DNA from: Shinella zoogloeoides
GTDB lineage: Bacteria; Pseudomonadota; Alphaproteobacteria; Rhizobiales; Rhizobiaceae
Reading direction: 5' to 3'
NCBI RefSeq assembly: GCF_003574625.1
Contig: NZ_QNUJ01000003.1
Location: 466,103-530,102, forward strand
Length of the DNA: 64,000 nucleotides
The position numbers and the translations under genes are program-made. A model generated the notes under the pieces. The model did not search any database and had not been told where the DNA came from. It worked only from the letters and a program-made list of their open reading frames with translations. This document shows, piece after piece, positions 26,422-35,327 of the stretch (positions are counted from its first letter, which is position 1; every line of letters begins with the position of its first letter).

Positions 26422-26583
26422 ATGAGTTCATCTGCAAGCAATGGGCATTGCAGCCGCATCTTCCTGCAGGCGCGCGAGGAAATCGCGCGCAAATACGGTT
26501 TCGTCTACGACCGTCACCGGCTGACGCCGAGCGGTTCAGACGGCCACCGTTGCGGAATCAGGCAGGCCTATTTCGGTGATTGA
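26422..26583 (+). CDS. Possible small ORF or gene remnant
   Basis: A 53-codon frame runs from ATG to TGA in the 409-base space before the ureohydrolase gene. It encodes a Cys- and Arg-containing peptide including the stretch A-R-E-E-I-A-R-K-Y-G-F-V-Y. I see no ribosome site. The frame stays open for about 17 codons before the ATG, so this could equally be the tail of a decayed gene. I do not recognise it. The rest of 26269-26677 contains the hairpins at 26624-26653 and nothing else I can name. Confidence 0.25.
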   Translation: MSSSASNGHCSRIFLQAREEIARKYGFVYDRHRLTPSGSDGHRCGIRQAYFGD

Positions 26584-26623
26584 CTGGTACGGTCTCAAAG
26601 GTAGCCTGATATCGATTCCCCAT

Positions 26624-26653
26624 GACGGGCAGGTCCCGTCGTGCGGGTTTTTT
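26624..26653 (+). promoter_or_regulatory. Overlapping hairpins with T-run: terminator or attenuator
   Basis: GACGGG (26624-26629) can pair with CCCGTC (26635-26640). The alternative is CCCG (26635-26638) with CGGG (26644-26647), followed by six T (26648-26653). The two share bases and exclude each other, as in attenuators. It ends 24 bases before the ureohydrolase ATG. Confidence 0.45.
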
Positions 26654-26677
26654 CTTGATCTCGGGGAGGAAGCCTGA

Positions 26678-27652
26678 ATGAGCGAGACGTTCCATCAACC
26701 TGTAGATGCCGCAAAGGTACCCCGGTTTGCCGGTCACGCGACATTCATGCGGCTGCCTGCGGTTCCCTCTGCGAAGGGCCTCGACATTGCTCTGGCCGGC
26801 ATTCCCTGGGATGGTGGAACGACCAACCGCGCTGGCGCGCGCCATGGCCCTCGGGAGGTCCGCAACCAATCCAGCCTGATGCGCAGCACCCACCACGTCT
26901 TCAAGACGGAACCATTTCGCGTCGCCAACATCGCCGATATCGGTGACGTTGCGGTCAACCCGATCGATCTGCTGGACGCCCTCCGGCTGATCGAGGAAGG
27001 CGTTGCCGAAATCGTCAGCGCCGGGGCACTTCCCCTGTGCGTCGGCGGCGATCATTTGACCACCCTGCCCGTCCTGCGCGCAGTCGCAAGACAGAAGCAG
27101 GTCGGGCTCATCCAGTTCGACGCTCATTCCGATACGAACGACACCTATTTCGGAAACAATCCCTACACGCATGGCACCCCTTTCCGACGTGCGATCGAGG
27201 AGGGACTTCTCGATCCGCGCCGTATCGTCCAGATCGGAATTCGCGGATCGGTTTATGCCCCGGACGAGCATGACTGGGCCATCGCCCAGGGAATTCGCAT
27301 TATCTATATGGAAGAATTCGCCGGCCGCGGGGTCGAGGACGTCATGGCCGAAGCGCGCGAGATAGTCGGCCAGAACCCGACCTATGTGACATTCGACATC
27401 GACGCGATCGATCCGTCGATGGCTCCCGGGACCGGCACACCGGAAATCGGTGGCTTCACGACGCGGGAAGCGCAGCAGATGGTCCGGCTGCTCGACGGCC
27501 TCAACCTCGTCGGCGCCGATGTCGTGGAGGTTTCTCCGCCGTTCGACCTTGCCGGCATGACCTCCATCGCCGGCGCGACCATCATGTTCGAGTTGATGTG
27601 TATTCTGGCGAAGCAGATTGAAAAGGCACGGAAAGCAACTTCTGAGCCTTGA
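26678..27652 (+). CDS. Ureohydrolase (agmatinase/guanidinobutyrase family)
   Basis: The 324-residue Mn-dependent hydrolase splits a guanidino compound into an amine and urea. All metal ligands are present: His126 in G-G-D-H, Asp148/His150/Asp152 in D-A-H-S-D, and Asp240/Asp242 in F-D-I-D-A-I-D-P. The G-T-G-T-P-E-I-G-G loop is family-typical. The length fits guanidinobutyrase, guanidinopropionase and agmatinase alike, so the substrate is open. GGGGAGGA precedes the ATG. No transporter is adjacent. Hairpins just upstream suggest transcript-level control. Confidence 0.87.
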   Translation: MSETFHQPVDAAKVPRFAGHATFMRLPAVPSAKGLDIALAGIPWDGGTTNRAGARHGPREVRNQSSLMRSTHHVFKTEPFRVANIADIGDVAVNPIDLLDALRLIEEGVAEIVSAGALPLCVGGDHLTTLPVLRAVARQKQVGLIQFDAHSDTNDTYFGNNPYTHGTPFRRAIEEGLLDPRRIVQIGIRGSVYAPDEHDWAIAQGIRIIYMEEFAGRGVEDVMAEAREIVGQNPTYVTFDIDAIDPSMAPGTGTPEIGGFTTREAQQMVRLLDGLNLVGADVVEVSPPFDLAGMTSIAGATIMFELMCILAKQIEKARKATSEP

Positions 27653-27689
27653 TCGATCAGCATCCTTGCAGCAGCGAGCGGCGCACAGC

Positions 27690-28769
27690 CTAGGCGCCCT
27701 CGACCGTTCCGCGGCGCCAGTAGGAGACGACGAGGTGCTCATCGCCGGTGAGCGCCTTTTCCTGGCGGGCAAAGGCACGGATCGCGCGGAAAGCTTCGAA
27801 TTCGCAGCCGGCCCAGAGATAGACCTTTTCGCCTTCCGCCGGAAAGGCGGTGGCGCGAACCGCGTCGATGAGCAGGGTCGTGGTGCCGGCGGCCTTGCCG
27901 TCGCGCAACACCCATACGACCTCGATTCCGGGCGGGGCGGCAAGCGGCTGGACCTCGGCCGCGTCGGCGACCTCCAGGAATGCATGGCCGCAGGCTTCCG
28001 CCGGCAGGGCTTCCAGCATGCGGGCGATGGCCGGCAGGGCCGTCTCGTCCCCGGCGAAGAGATACCAGTCTGCCGCAGCAAGGCCGCCGCCGCCGGGGCC
28101 GACCACGCCGACCCGGTCGCCGACCGCTGCCCGCGCGGCGAAATCCGAGCCCGGCCCGGCGTCCGCGTGCAGCACGAAATCGATATCGAGCGTGCCGGCG
28201 GCGAGGTCGAGCGAGCGGACCGTGTATTTGCGCATCAGCGGGCGCAGGTCCGGCTCCTCCCATTCGATCATCCCGTTGGCGCCGACCTGCGGCCATAACG
28301 GCCTTGCTGCCTCCGGGCGCTGGATCATGAGGTTGAGATGCAGCGCATCGAGGCCGGCGAAGCGCGCGACGTTCTCGCCGGCCAGCGTCAGCCGGCGCAT
28401 ATGCGGGGTGAGTGTGCGACAGCCTGTGACCTTAAGGATCTGGAAGTTCGGCGGGCGGGCGATCTCGCCGCCGTCGCCCGTCCAGGCGATGACCGGCGGA
28501 TCGTCGCCGGAAAATTCCAGGATATGCGAGGCGACGGACATGCGCGCGAGATAGAGCCCTTCGAGATCGGGCGCGGCGACATCGACCAGCGTCGCATCGC
28601 CGTCGCGCGAAAAGCGGGCGCGAATGGCGCCGAGCCGCAGTTCCGGGCCCTCCGGGCCCTCGCTCACCACCGCATTGTGCTCGACCATGTGCTCGCAGAA
28701 GTCCGCGATGACGCGGCCGGGATTGCTGAGCGCGATCCGGGCCTGTGCGGTATATTGCCTGGCTTGCAT
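27690..28769 (-). CDS. Siderophore-interacting protein (flavin ferric reductase) with N-terminal DUF2218 domain
   Basis: The 359-residue cytoplasmic reductase frees iron from imported siderophores. Residues 1-100 resemble the DUF2218 domain often fused to such proteins. The FAD-binding part (about 110-240) holds R-K-Y-T-V-R-S near 190, the flavin motif, and the C-terminal SIP domain ends with Y-W-R-R-G. The ATG at 28769 follows AAGGACAAG. It is the last gene of the receptor-binding protein-reductase cluster, ten bases after the preceding stop. Confidence 0.87.
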   Translation of the reverse strand: MQARQYTAQARIALSNPGRVIADFCEHMVEHNAVVSEGPEGPELRLGAIRARFSRDGDATLVDVAAPDLEGLYLARMSVASHILEFSGDDPPVIAWTGDGGEIARPPNFQILKVTGCRTLTPHMRRLTLAGENVARFAGLDALHLNLMIQRPEAARPLWPQVGANGMIEWEEPDLRPLMRKYTVRSLDLAAGTLDIDFVLHADAGPGSDFAARAAVGDRVGVVGPGGGGLAAADWYLFAGDETALPAIARMLEALPAEACGHAFLEVADAAEVQPLAAPPGIEVVWVLRDGKAAGTTTLLIDAVRATAFPAEGEKVYLWAGCEFEAFRAIRAFARQEKALTGDEHLVVSYWRRGTVEGA

Positions 28770-28779
28770 GTTCTTGTCC

Positions 28780-29952
28780 TTACTGCGGCTTGTGGTCGAT
28801 CCAGAACGTGCCTTCGAGCGGCACCGCCAGGAAACGGGCATTGATCTCGGCGAGCGTCCCGGCGGGATCGACATCCGCGAAGCGGTCGGGATGCATCCAT
28901 TTGGCGAAGCACTCGAAGATGAGGATGTTGAGCACCGAGATGGAAAGCTGGTGCGAGACGGCATGGGCCCTGCCCTCATGCACGGCCGTCAGCGCCTCGC
29001 GCATGCCCTTGCCGAGAATGTCGGCGAAGGATGCCTGCGCGGCAGCCTCGGAAATGCCGCCGCCGAGGACGAGGCCGCCCTGGGCGGCAAGATGCGGGCC
29101 GCCGGTCGCGATATAGACCGTCGGGTCCGTGCCGATGACATATTCGGGGCTGAGCTGTCCGTCATAGCCGGGCACGTCGGCCCCGATGCTCCTTCCGCCG
29201 GCAAGCCGCAGATATTCCGTCATGCGGTTGCCCTTGCCCGGCGTCGAGCAGCAGGTCGCGCCGGCATGGGCGTCGACAAGCACCGAGACCGGCTCCAGCG
29301 CCGCCGTGCGATCCGTGATGCGCTTGTAGCGGGTGCGCAGGAAATCGCCGAAAGCCTCGCCCTTCGCCTCCTGTCCCACGGCCTTCGCCAGCAGCGCAAC
29401 GGAAAAGGCCGTCGTCTCCGCAGGGCCCTTGCCGTCGTTCACCGGCCCGTCGAGGAAGATGACGGGCACGCCCGCCGCCTCCAGCGTGGCGACGATCTCC
29501 GTCCAGCCCGTCTCCCAGATCGAGACGACGAAGAGGTCCGCCTTGACGGAAAGGATCGCCTCCGTCGAGGTCTTGCCCGGCAGCACGCTTCCGACCGCCG
29601 GAATGGCGTCGATGGCCGGGAAGCGGCGGCGATAGGCGTCATACATGCCGCGGTCGATGCGCTGGGGTGCCGCCCAGCCGGCAAGGCGCGAAACGGGATC
29701 GGCATCGACGAGGGCGAGCGAGATGAGGATGAGGCTTTCGTTCGTGACGATGCGGCGCGCGGGCGCGGCAAGGCGCACCTCACGGCCGGCGGCATCCGAC
29801 AGGACGACTTCCGCCCGTCCCTCGGCCGGAAGCGCGAGGGCCATGAGGACGGCCGCCGCCGCCAGCATCCAGTACAGGAGACGGAAGGCCGGCGGCGTGC
29901 CGCCAGCCCTTCCCGCCGCGTTCGGTCGCGCTGTCGCCAATCGCGTCACCAT
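28780..29952 (-). CDS. Periplasmic iron-siderophore-binding protein (ABC, PF01497 type)
   Basis: This 390-residue protein has a signal segment at about 24-47 and a binding domain typical of Fe3+-siderophore/cobalamin-binding proteins. Conserved traits are A-P-A-R-R-I-V-T-N-E-S, the G-W pair after it, and G-A-D-V-P-G-Y. The ATG at 29952 overlaps the receptor stop by 7 bases. No permease or ATPase gene is adjacent, so the ABC partner lies elsewhere or another route crosses the inner membrane. Confidence 0.83.
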   Translation of the reverse strand: MVTRLATARPNAAGRAGGTPPAFRLLYWMLAAAAVLMALALPAEGRAEVVLSDAAGREVRLAAPARRIVTNESLILISLALVDADPVSRLAGWAAPQRIDRGMYDAYRRRFPAIDAIPAVGSVLPGKTSTEAILSVKADLFVVSIWETGWTEIVATLEAAGVPVIFLDGPVNDGKGPAETTAFSVALLAKAVGQEAKGEAFGDFLRTRYKRITDRTAALEPVSVLVDAHAGATCCSTPGKGNRMTEYLRLAGGRSIGADVPGYDGQLSPEYVIGTDPTVYIATGGPHLAAQGGLVLGGGISEAAAQASFADILGKGMREALTAVHEGRAHAVSHQLSISVLNILIFECFAKWMHPDRFADVDPAGTLAEINARFLAVPLEGTFWIDHKPQ

Positions 29953-32195
29953 TCGAATTTCAGGCTCGCCGTGATGGTCCGGCCGGGCCCGTAGTTGCAG
30001 CTTCCGCCCGTCGCATTGGTGCACTGGACGACATGGGTCCTGTTGAACAGGTTGGACACGTTGACGCGGAAGGTCGTTCCCGCGAAGTCCTTGTTCAGGG
30101 CGCCGAGATCGTATTGCGCGCCGATATCCACCAGCGCAAGGCCGGGGATTTCGAGCGAGTCGAGATAGGTCGTGTCGGTATGGTAGGACGACATGGCGCG
30201 CACGCCGGCATTCAACGCAAGGCCCTCGGCCCATTCCGGCCGGTACTGCACCCAGAGAGCGCCCTGATGCGTCGGCACCCGGAGCATGTCCTTGCCCACC
30301 TGAGTCGCGATATTCGTCGCGAGCACCCTGGAGTCGGAATAGGCGTAGGAGGCGATCAGGTCCAGCTCCGGCGTCAGCTCGTACTTGCCTTCGATCTCGA
30401 CGCCGCGGATGCGCTGCTCGCCGGTCTGGATATTGCCGAGCGTCGCGCCCGTGCCGCTGTAGACGGGCGTCAGCGCATTGTCGAGCTTCAGGTCGTAGAG
30501 CGAGACGCCGATCATGCCCCGCCCGCCTTCCGGCTCATACTTGACGCCCACCTCGAACTGCCGCGACTGCTGCGCCTCGTAGGGATCGCCGTCCACGTCC
30601 GCGCCGATGGTCGGCAGAAACGCCGTGGAGAAGCTCGCATAGGGCGTGAGGCCGTTGTCGAAGAGATAGGCAAGGCCCGCGCGACCCGAAAGCGCGCCGT
30701 CCTTGTTCTCGTAGGTCACGTTCTTCAGGCGGTCGGTCGTCGTGATCTCGGAATGATCGTAGCGAAGGCCCAGCGTCGCCAGCCAGTTGTCGTAGCGGAT
30801 CTGGTCCTGGGCATAGACGCCGACCTGATCCTGCGTTGAGAGCCTGGAGGTCGTCCATGCCGGGAAGGGATAGGTGCCGCCATAGACCGGATGGAGGTAA
30901 TCCTGCCCGGCGATGGCCGCCGAGCCGAAATGCCGGTCGGACCGGATGTGGAAATATTCGAGGCCGAACAGCATCGTATGGTCGAGCGCGCCGGTCTCGA
31001 AGCGCGCCTCGAGCTGGTTGTCGATGTCGATGGACGACAGCGTGTCGTCGGATGCCGAGACGGCCCGTCCGAGCGTGGTGCCCGAGGGCGGGTTCGACGG
31101 CCATGTGAAGGCCGGGTTGACGACCGCCAGGAACATGTTCTGATCGGCATAGCTGTATCTCAGGTTCTGCCGGAACGTCAGGCTCTCGTTGAAATTATGC
31201 GAGAATTCGTAGCCGGCCGTATAGAGGTTGGCGTCGAACTCGTTCGCATTGGAGAGATAGTCGCCCATATGGGTGTCGGTCGGTATCTGCCCGGCGGGAT
31301 TGGGGATCAGCGTGCCGAATGCCGGATAGAAGCGCCCGCTGAAATTCTTCGGGTTCACCTTCTGGTAGAGGCCGTAAAGGGTGAGCGAGGTATCTTCGTC
31401 GGGCGACCAGGTGAGGCTCGGCGACAGCATGAGCTGCCGGTTGCGCTCCTTGTCGATCTGGCTGCCGAGATCCCGCCCCTGTCCGACGAGACGGTAAGAC
31501 CAGTCGCCGTCGCTGCCGAGCGGTCCCGTGAAGTCGGCCGAGGTCTGGATGCCGCCGAGCGAGGACGTCGTCACCTCGACCTCGTTATGGGCGATGGTCT
31601 GCGGCCGCTTGCTGACCTGGTTGACCAGCCCGCCGGGCACGGTCTGCCCGTAGAGCACCGAGGCCGGCCCCTTGATCACCTCGACGCGCTCCAGCGCGTA
31701 GGAATTGATCGGCCAGGAGGCGTAGCCGTCGGGATCGCCCGCCTGGGCAAGGCCGTCGAGCCAGAGCCTGGAATAGGCGTTGTAGCCGCGGATCCACATC
31801 CAGCCGCCGCGAACGTCGTCGCCATTGGCCTCCGCGAGAACGCCCGGCGTGTAACGAAGCGCCTCGCGCACGGAATTGGCGCCGCGTGCGTCGATTTCGT
31901 CGCGCGTCACCACGCTCACGGCCTGCGGCGTCTCGCGCAGCGACGTGGTGGTTTTCGAGGCGCTGCGGCTGGTCTTGGCGACGATGCCCTTGTCCGGGCC
32001 GCGGCCGGTCTCCTTGCCGCCGTCGACGGTGACGGTCTCCAGCGTGGTCGCGCCGGCATCCTGCGCCAGCGCATGGCCGCCCACCGCGGTCACGGCAAGC
32101 AGCACGGTCGAGGCGAGCCAGAGGCGCTTTCGCCCGGCCGCCCGCCATGCCATTCCCGCCGCATCCATTTCCGTTCCGTATCCCGAATTCATCAT
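29946..32195 (-). CDS. TonB-dependent siderophore receptor
   Basis: This 749-residue outer-membrane barrel has a signal peptide to about residue 45, a TonB-box-like stretch T-L-E-T-V-T-V near 51, and a plug domain with R-E-T-P-Q-A-V-S-V-V near 85 and G-P-A-S-V-L-Y-G-Q-T-V-P-G-G near 175. The last residue is Trp in an L-K-F-E-W end. The plug signature and length are of the ferrichrome/FhuA type; the actual siderophore is not determined. An iron-responsive operator sits 34 bases upstream. Two adjacent ATG codons open the frame. Confidence 0.92.
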   Translation of the reverse strand: MMNSGYGTEMDAAGMAWRAAGRKRLWLASTVLLAVTAVGGHALAQDAGATTLETVTVDGGKETGRGPDKGIVAKTSRSASKTTTSLRETPQAVSVVTRDEIDARGANSVREALRYTPGVLAEANGDDVRGGWMWIRGYNAYSRLWLDGLAQAGDPDGYASWPINSYALERVEVIKGPASVLYGQTVPGGLVNQVSKRPQTIAHNEVEVTTSSLGGIQTSADFTGPLGSDGDWSYRLVGQGRDLGSQIDKERNRQLMLSPSLTWSPDEDTSLTLYGLYQKVNPKNFSGRFYPAFGTLIPNPAGQIPTDTHMGDYLSNANEFDANLYTAGYEFSHNFNESLTFRQNLRYSYADQNMFLAVVNPAFTWPSNPPSGTTLGRAVSASDDTLSSIDIDNQLEARFETGALDHTMLFGLEYFHIRSDRHFGSAAIAGQDYLHPVYGGTYPFPAWTTSRLSTQDQVGVYAQDQIRYDNWLATLGLRYDHSEITTTDRLKNVTYENKDGALSGRAGLAYLFDNGLTPYASFSTAFLPTIGADVDGDPYEAQQSRQFEVGVKYEPEGGRGMIGVSLYDLKLDNALTPVYSGTGATLGNIQTGEQRIRGVEIEGKYELTPELDLIASYAYSDSRVLATNIATQVGKDMLRVPTHQGALWVQYRPEWAEGLALNAGVRAMSSYHTDTTYLDSLEIPGLALVDIGAQYDLGALNKDFAGTTFRVNVSNLFNRTHVVQCTNATGGSCNYGPGRTITASLKFEW

Positions 32196-32224
32196 TGCCG
32201 CCCTGACAGCTATACCTTGCCTTA

Positions 32225-32247
32225 AACTTGACCACTTAAATCAAGTT
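32225..32247. promoter_or_regulatory. Iron-responsive operator (RirA-type TGA-N9-TCA)
   Basis: The inverted repeat AACTTGA (32225-32231) and TCAAGTT (32241-32247) has a nine-base spacer, which gives the TGA-N9-TCA form described for rhizobial iron-responsive operators. It sits between the receptor gene and the divergent AraC gene. Confidence 0.6.
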
Positions 32248-32411
32248 AAGGTATTCCTTAGGGCAACAATCGCACGGCCGACAATGTCGGTTCCTTTGCG
32301 CGACACGCAAAAGCCTTTGCGCACCGGTAAATCGTCATGGGGCGTGACGGTTCGCTAAGGCCCGCGGGTCACGTTGCGGCACACGGGACGGCGGATATCG
32401 AAGGATCGGAC

Positions 32412-33416
32412 ATGGCAGCCGAAGGCGGAGCCGGACTGAAGACGAATGACGGACGCCTGCGCGTGCGCGATTTCATGCGCCATGCCGGCATCGCCTTCGA
32501 CAGCCCGGACGACCGGCTGACGCCCGACGACACCTTGATGAAGGGCGCATTCCTGCACCGCGAGCTGCGGCGGGGCCTCGTGCTGCATGCCAGCGACGCC
32601 ATCGAGGAGCGGCCCTTCACGGCCACATCGCAGCTTCCCGAGGAGCTTTCCTGCATCTTCTTCCTCGAAGGCAGCGTCGATCTTTCCATCGGTGACCGCC
32701 ATTTCGCCTTCCAGGCGAACCGGGGCGCGGCACGCGGGGTCGCGATCATGAATGCCTGCCCGGAAAGCTTCGCGCGCGCCTCGCGCGGGCGCCAGCACCT
32801 GCGCCATCTCGTGGTGTCGGCCACGCCGGAATGGCTGCATCGCGACGTGCTCGAAGCCGTCGCCGACACCAAGGGCGGCACGCGGCTCTTGCGCGACCAT
32901 CTTGCGGAATACCGCTGGACGCTGACGCCGCGCATGGTGGAGCTGGTGCGGCAGATCTTCAGCCCCTCCCCGCTCATTCCCGAGCTGCGCGACCTCTATC
33001 TCGAAGGCCGCGCCGTCGAGCTGGTGGCAGAGACCATGGCGGCGGCGTTGCGGGCGGACCGGCGCGAGGCGGGCGGCAGCCTGCTGACCCGGCACGACAT
33101 GACCTGCCTCCAGCGCGCCAAGGATTTCATCGCCGCGCGCGCCGCCGAGCCGCTCAGCGTGGAGATCATCGCGCGCGAGGCCGGCATCAGCGCCAGCGGC
33201 CTGCAGCGCCTGTTCCGCGCCGCCGAGAGCCGCAGCGTCTTCGACCATGTGCGCAATGTCCGGCTGGAGCGGGCCTATGCCGCGCTCGCCACCGGCGAGG
33301 CCAGCGTGCAGGAGGCGAGCGGCATCGCCGGCTATACCAGCGCCGCCAACTTCGCCACTGCCTTCCGCCGCCGCTTCGGCATCGTGCCGACGGCGGTGAA
33401 GCGTAGCCCCGCTTAG
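32412..33416 (+). CDS. AraC-family regulator, PchR-like
   Basis: This 334-residue protein has an N-terminal ligand domain and a C-terminal AraC DNA-binding domain (residues about 232-330, with I-A-R-E-A-G-I-S-A-S-G-L-Q-R-L-F and the second helix-turn-helix I-A-G-Y-T-S-A-A-N-F). It is divergent from the siderophore receptor, as PchR/RhrA-type regulators are, and probably activates uptake when the cognate siderophore is bound. The ATG at 32412 follows AAGGATCG. Its stop lies 5 bases from the convergent ctaD stop. Confidence 0.87.
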   Translation: MAAEGGAGLKTNDGRLRVRDFMRHAGIAFDSPDDRLTPDDTLMKGAFLHRELRRGLVLHASDAIEERPFTATSQLPEELSCIFFLEGSVDLSIGDRHFAFQANRGAARGVAIMNACPESFARASRGRQHLRHLVVSATPEWLHRDVLEAVADTKGGTRLLRDHLAEYRWTLTPRMVELVRQIFSPSPLIPELRDLYLEGRAVELVAETMAAALRADRREAGGSLLTRHDMTCLQRAKDFIAARAAEPLSVEIIAREAGISASGLQRLFRAAESRSVFDHVRNVRLERAYAALATGEASVQEASGIAGYTSAANFATAFRRRFGIVPTAVKRSPA

Positions 33417-33421
33417 GTGCC

Positions 33422-35017
33422 CTATTCGATCAGCGGCAGCGCCGTGAACTGATGGAAGGGCGGCGGCGAGGAGAGCGTCCATTCGAGCGTCGTCGCCCCT
33501 TCGCCCCAGGGATTGTCGCCGGCGACGCGCTTTTTCGCAAAGGCTTCCGCCACCGCGATGAAGAAGACGACAAGGCCGGCGGCGGAGATGTAGGAGCCGA
33601 CCGAGGAGACGAAGTTCCAGCCGGCGAAGGCGTCGGGATAGTCGGCATAGCGGCGCGGCATGCCGGCAAGCCCGAGGAAATGCTGCGGAAAGAAGACGAG
33701 GTTGACGCCGACGAAGGTCAGCCAGAAATGAAGCCTTCCCAGCGTTTCGCTCATCCGGTAGCCGCTCATCTTCGGGAACCAGTAGTACCAGGCGGCGAAG
33801 ATGGCGAAGGCCGCGCCGAGCGACAGCACGTAATGGAAATGCGCGATGACGTAATAGGTGTCGTGCAAGGCCCGGTCGACACCGGGATTGGCGAGCACCA
33901 CGCCGGTGACGCCGCCGATGGTGAAGAGCAGGACGAAGCCCATGGCCCAGAGCATGGGCGTGGCGAAGCGGATCGACCCGCCCCACATGGTCGCCAGCCA
34001 CGAGAAGACCTTGATGCCCGTCGGCACGGCGATGACCATCGAGGCGAAGGCGAAGTAGCGCTGCGAATCCAGCGACAGCCCGACCGTGAACATGTGATGC
34101 GCCCAGACGACGAAGCCGATGGCGCTGATCGCCACCATGGCATAGGCCATGCCGAGATAACCGAAGATCGGCTTTCTGGAGAAGGTCGAGATCACATGGC
34201 TGACGATGCCGAAGGCCGGCAGGATCATGATGTAGACCTCGGGATGGCCGAAGAACCAGAACAGGTGCTGGTAGAGAATCGGATCGCCGCCGCTCGCCGG
34301 CTGGAAGAAGGTCGTGCCGAAATTGCGGTCGGTGAGCAGCATGGTGACGGCGCCGGCCAGCACCGGCAGCGAGAAGAGCAGCATGAAGGCGGTGACGAGC
34401 ATCGCCCAGGCGAAGAGCGGCATCTTGTGCAAAGTCATGCCCGGCGCGCGCATGTTGAGAATCGTGGTGATGAAGTTGATCGCCCCGAGGATCGACGAGG
34501 CGCCGGACAGATGAAGCGACAGGATGACGAAATCGACCGCCGGCCCCGGCTGGCCCTCGGTCGAATAGGGCGGATAGAGCGTCCAGCCGCCGCCATGGCC
34601 GTTCACCCCGGTCGCGCCCGGCACGAACAGCGACAGCACGAACAGGACGAGCGAGGCGACGAGCAGCCAGAGCGAGACGTTGTTCATGCGCGGAAAGGCC
34701 ATGTCCGGCGCGCCGATCATGATCGGGATGAACCAGTTGCCGAAACCGCCGATCAGCGCCGGCATGATGACGAAGAAGATCATCACCAGCCCGTGCGCGC
34801 TGACGACGACGTTGAAGATGCCGGGATCGGAGAAGAACTGCAGGCCCGGCTCCTGCAACTCCATGCGCAGCGCCACGGAAAGGCCGGTGCCCAGAATGCC
34901 CGACAGCATGGAAAGGACGAGATAGAGCGTGCCGATGTCCTTGTGATTGGTGGAGAACAGCCAGCGGACCACAAGGCCCGGCCGGTGCTCGGCTTCGTTC
35001 GTGATTGTCTCGGACAT
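33422..35017 (-). CDS. ctaD: Cytochrome c oxidase subunit I (aa3 type), solitary
   Basis: The 531-residue membrane protein has about twelve segments. It carries the haem a ligand His75 (S-A-H-G-L-V-M), the CuB site F-G-H-P-E-V-Y with His258 and the crosslinking Tyr262, Glu260 of the D channel, the H-H pair in W-A-H-H-M-F, and the last haem histidines in A-H-F-H-Y-V-L-S. All key residues for catalysis are seen. I use the ATG at 35017 behind GGAGG, as it restores a normal N-terminus. No subunit II, III or assembly gene (ctaB, ctaG) is adjacent, which is unusual, as it is normally part of ctaCD or coxMNOP. Confidence 0.92.
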   Translation of the reverse strand: MSETITNEAEHRPGLVVRWLFSTNHKDIGTLYLVLSMLSGILGTGLSVALRMELQEPGLQFFSDPGIFNVVVSAHGLVMIFFVIMPALIGGFGNWFIPIMIGAPDMAFPRMNNVSLWLLVASLVLFVLSLFVPGATGVNGHGGGWTLYPPYSTEGQPGPAVDFVILSLHLSGASSILGAINFITTILNMRAPGMTLHKMPLFAWAMLVTAFMLLFSLPVLAGAVTMLLTDRNFGTTFFQPASGGDPILYQHLFWFFGHPEVYIMILPAFGIVSHVISTFSRKPIFGYLGMAYAMVAISAIGFVVWAHHMFTVGLSLDSQRYFAFASMVIAVPTGIKVFSWLATMWGGSIRFATPMLWAMGFVLLFTIGGVTGVVLANPGVDRALHDTYYVIAHFHYVLSLGAAFAIFAAWYYWFPKMSGYRMSETLGRLHFWLTFVGVNLVFFPQHFLGLAGMPRRYADYPDAFAGWNFVSSVGSYISAAGLVVFFIAVAEAFAKKRVAGDNPWGEGATTLEWTLSSPPPFHQFTALPLIE

Positions 35018-35327
35018 CGCTTCCACCTTTCCTCCGGCGGACCGCCTCACCTCCGCCATGCGTTGCTTTCGGCGAGTCTGGACAGCGGGAAACAGGAAGG
35101 CAAACGGAATTAAATGCGCCATAAAGACAAAAAAATTGCATTCAACAGGCCATCGCCCAGCCGCGCACCTTTCCCGGCGTCGCCCTGCCGAATTCCCGAA
35201 GGCGTGGCCACGACCGCTCGTGAGCCGAATACGGCAAGGCTATCGCCGTTCCGCTCGTCAACCGGAACGGCACCGTCTGGTCCGAAAGGCAGGATTTTCT
35301 CTGCGGGTGGCGCTCTATCGCACGCCG
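35018..35327. other. Intergenic region before ctaD
   Basis: The 310 bases lie between the ctaD start and the end of the RND gene. I find no frame with a ribosome site and no recognisable RNA or repeat. It presumably contains the ctaD promoter, which I cannot place. Confidence 0.45.

Noticed and set aside
26600..26660. A guanidine riboswitch before the ureohydrolase
   Set aside because: The hairpins do not show the two ACGR loops of guanidine-II nor the conserved core of guanidine-I or -III. Only an attenuator-like pairing is supported.
32221..32239. Another QseB-type repeat, CTTAA...CTTAA, at the siderophore receptor
   Set aside because: The spacing is nine bases, not six, and the sequence is better explained by the TGA-N9-TCA inverted repeat.
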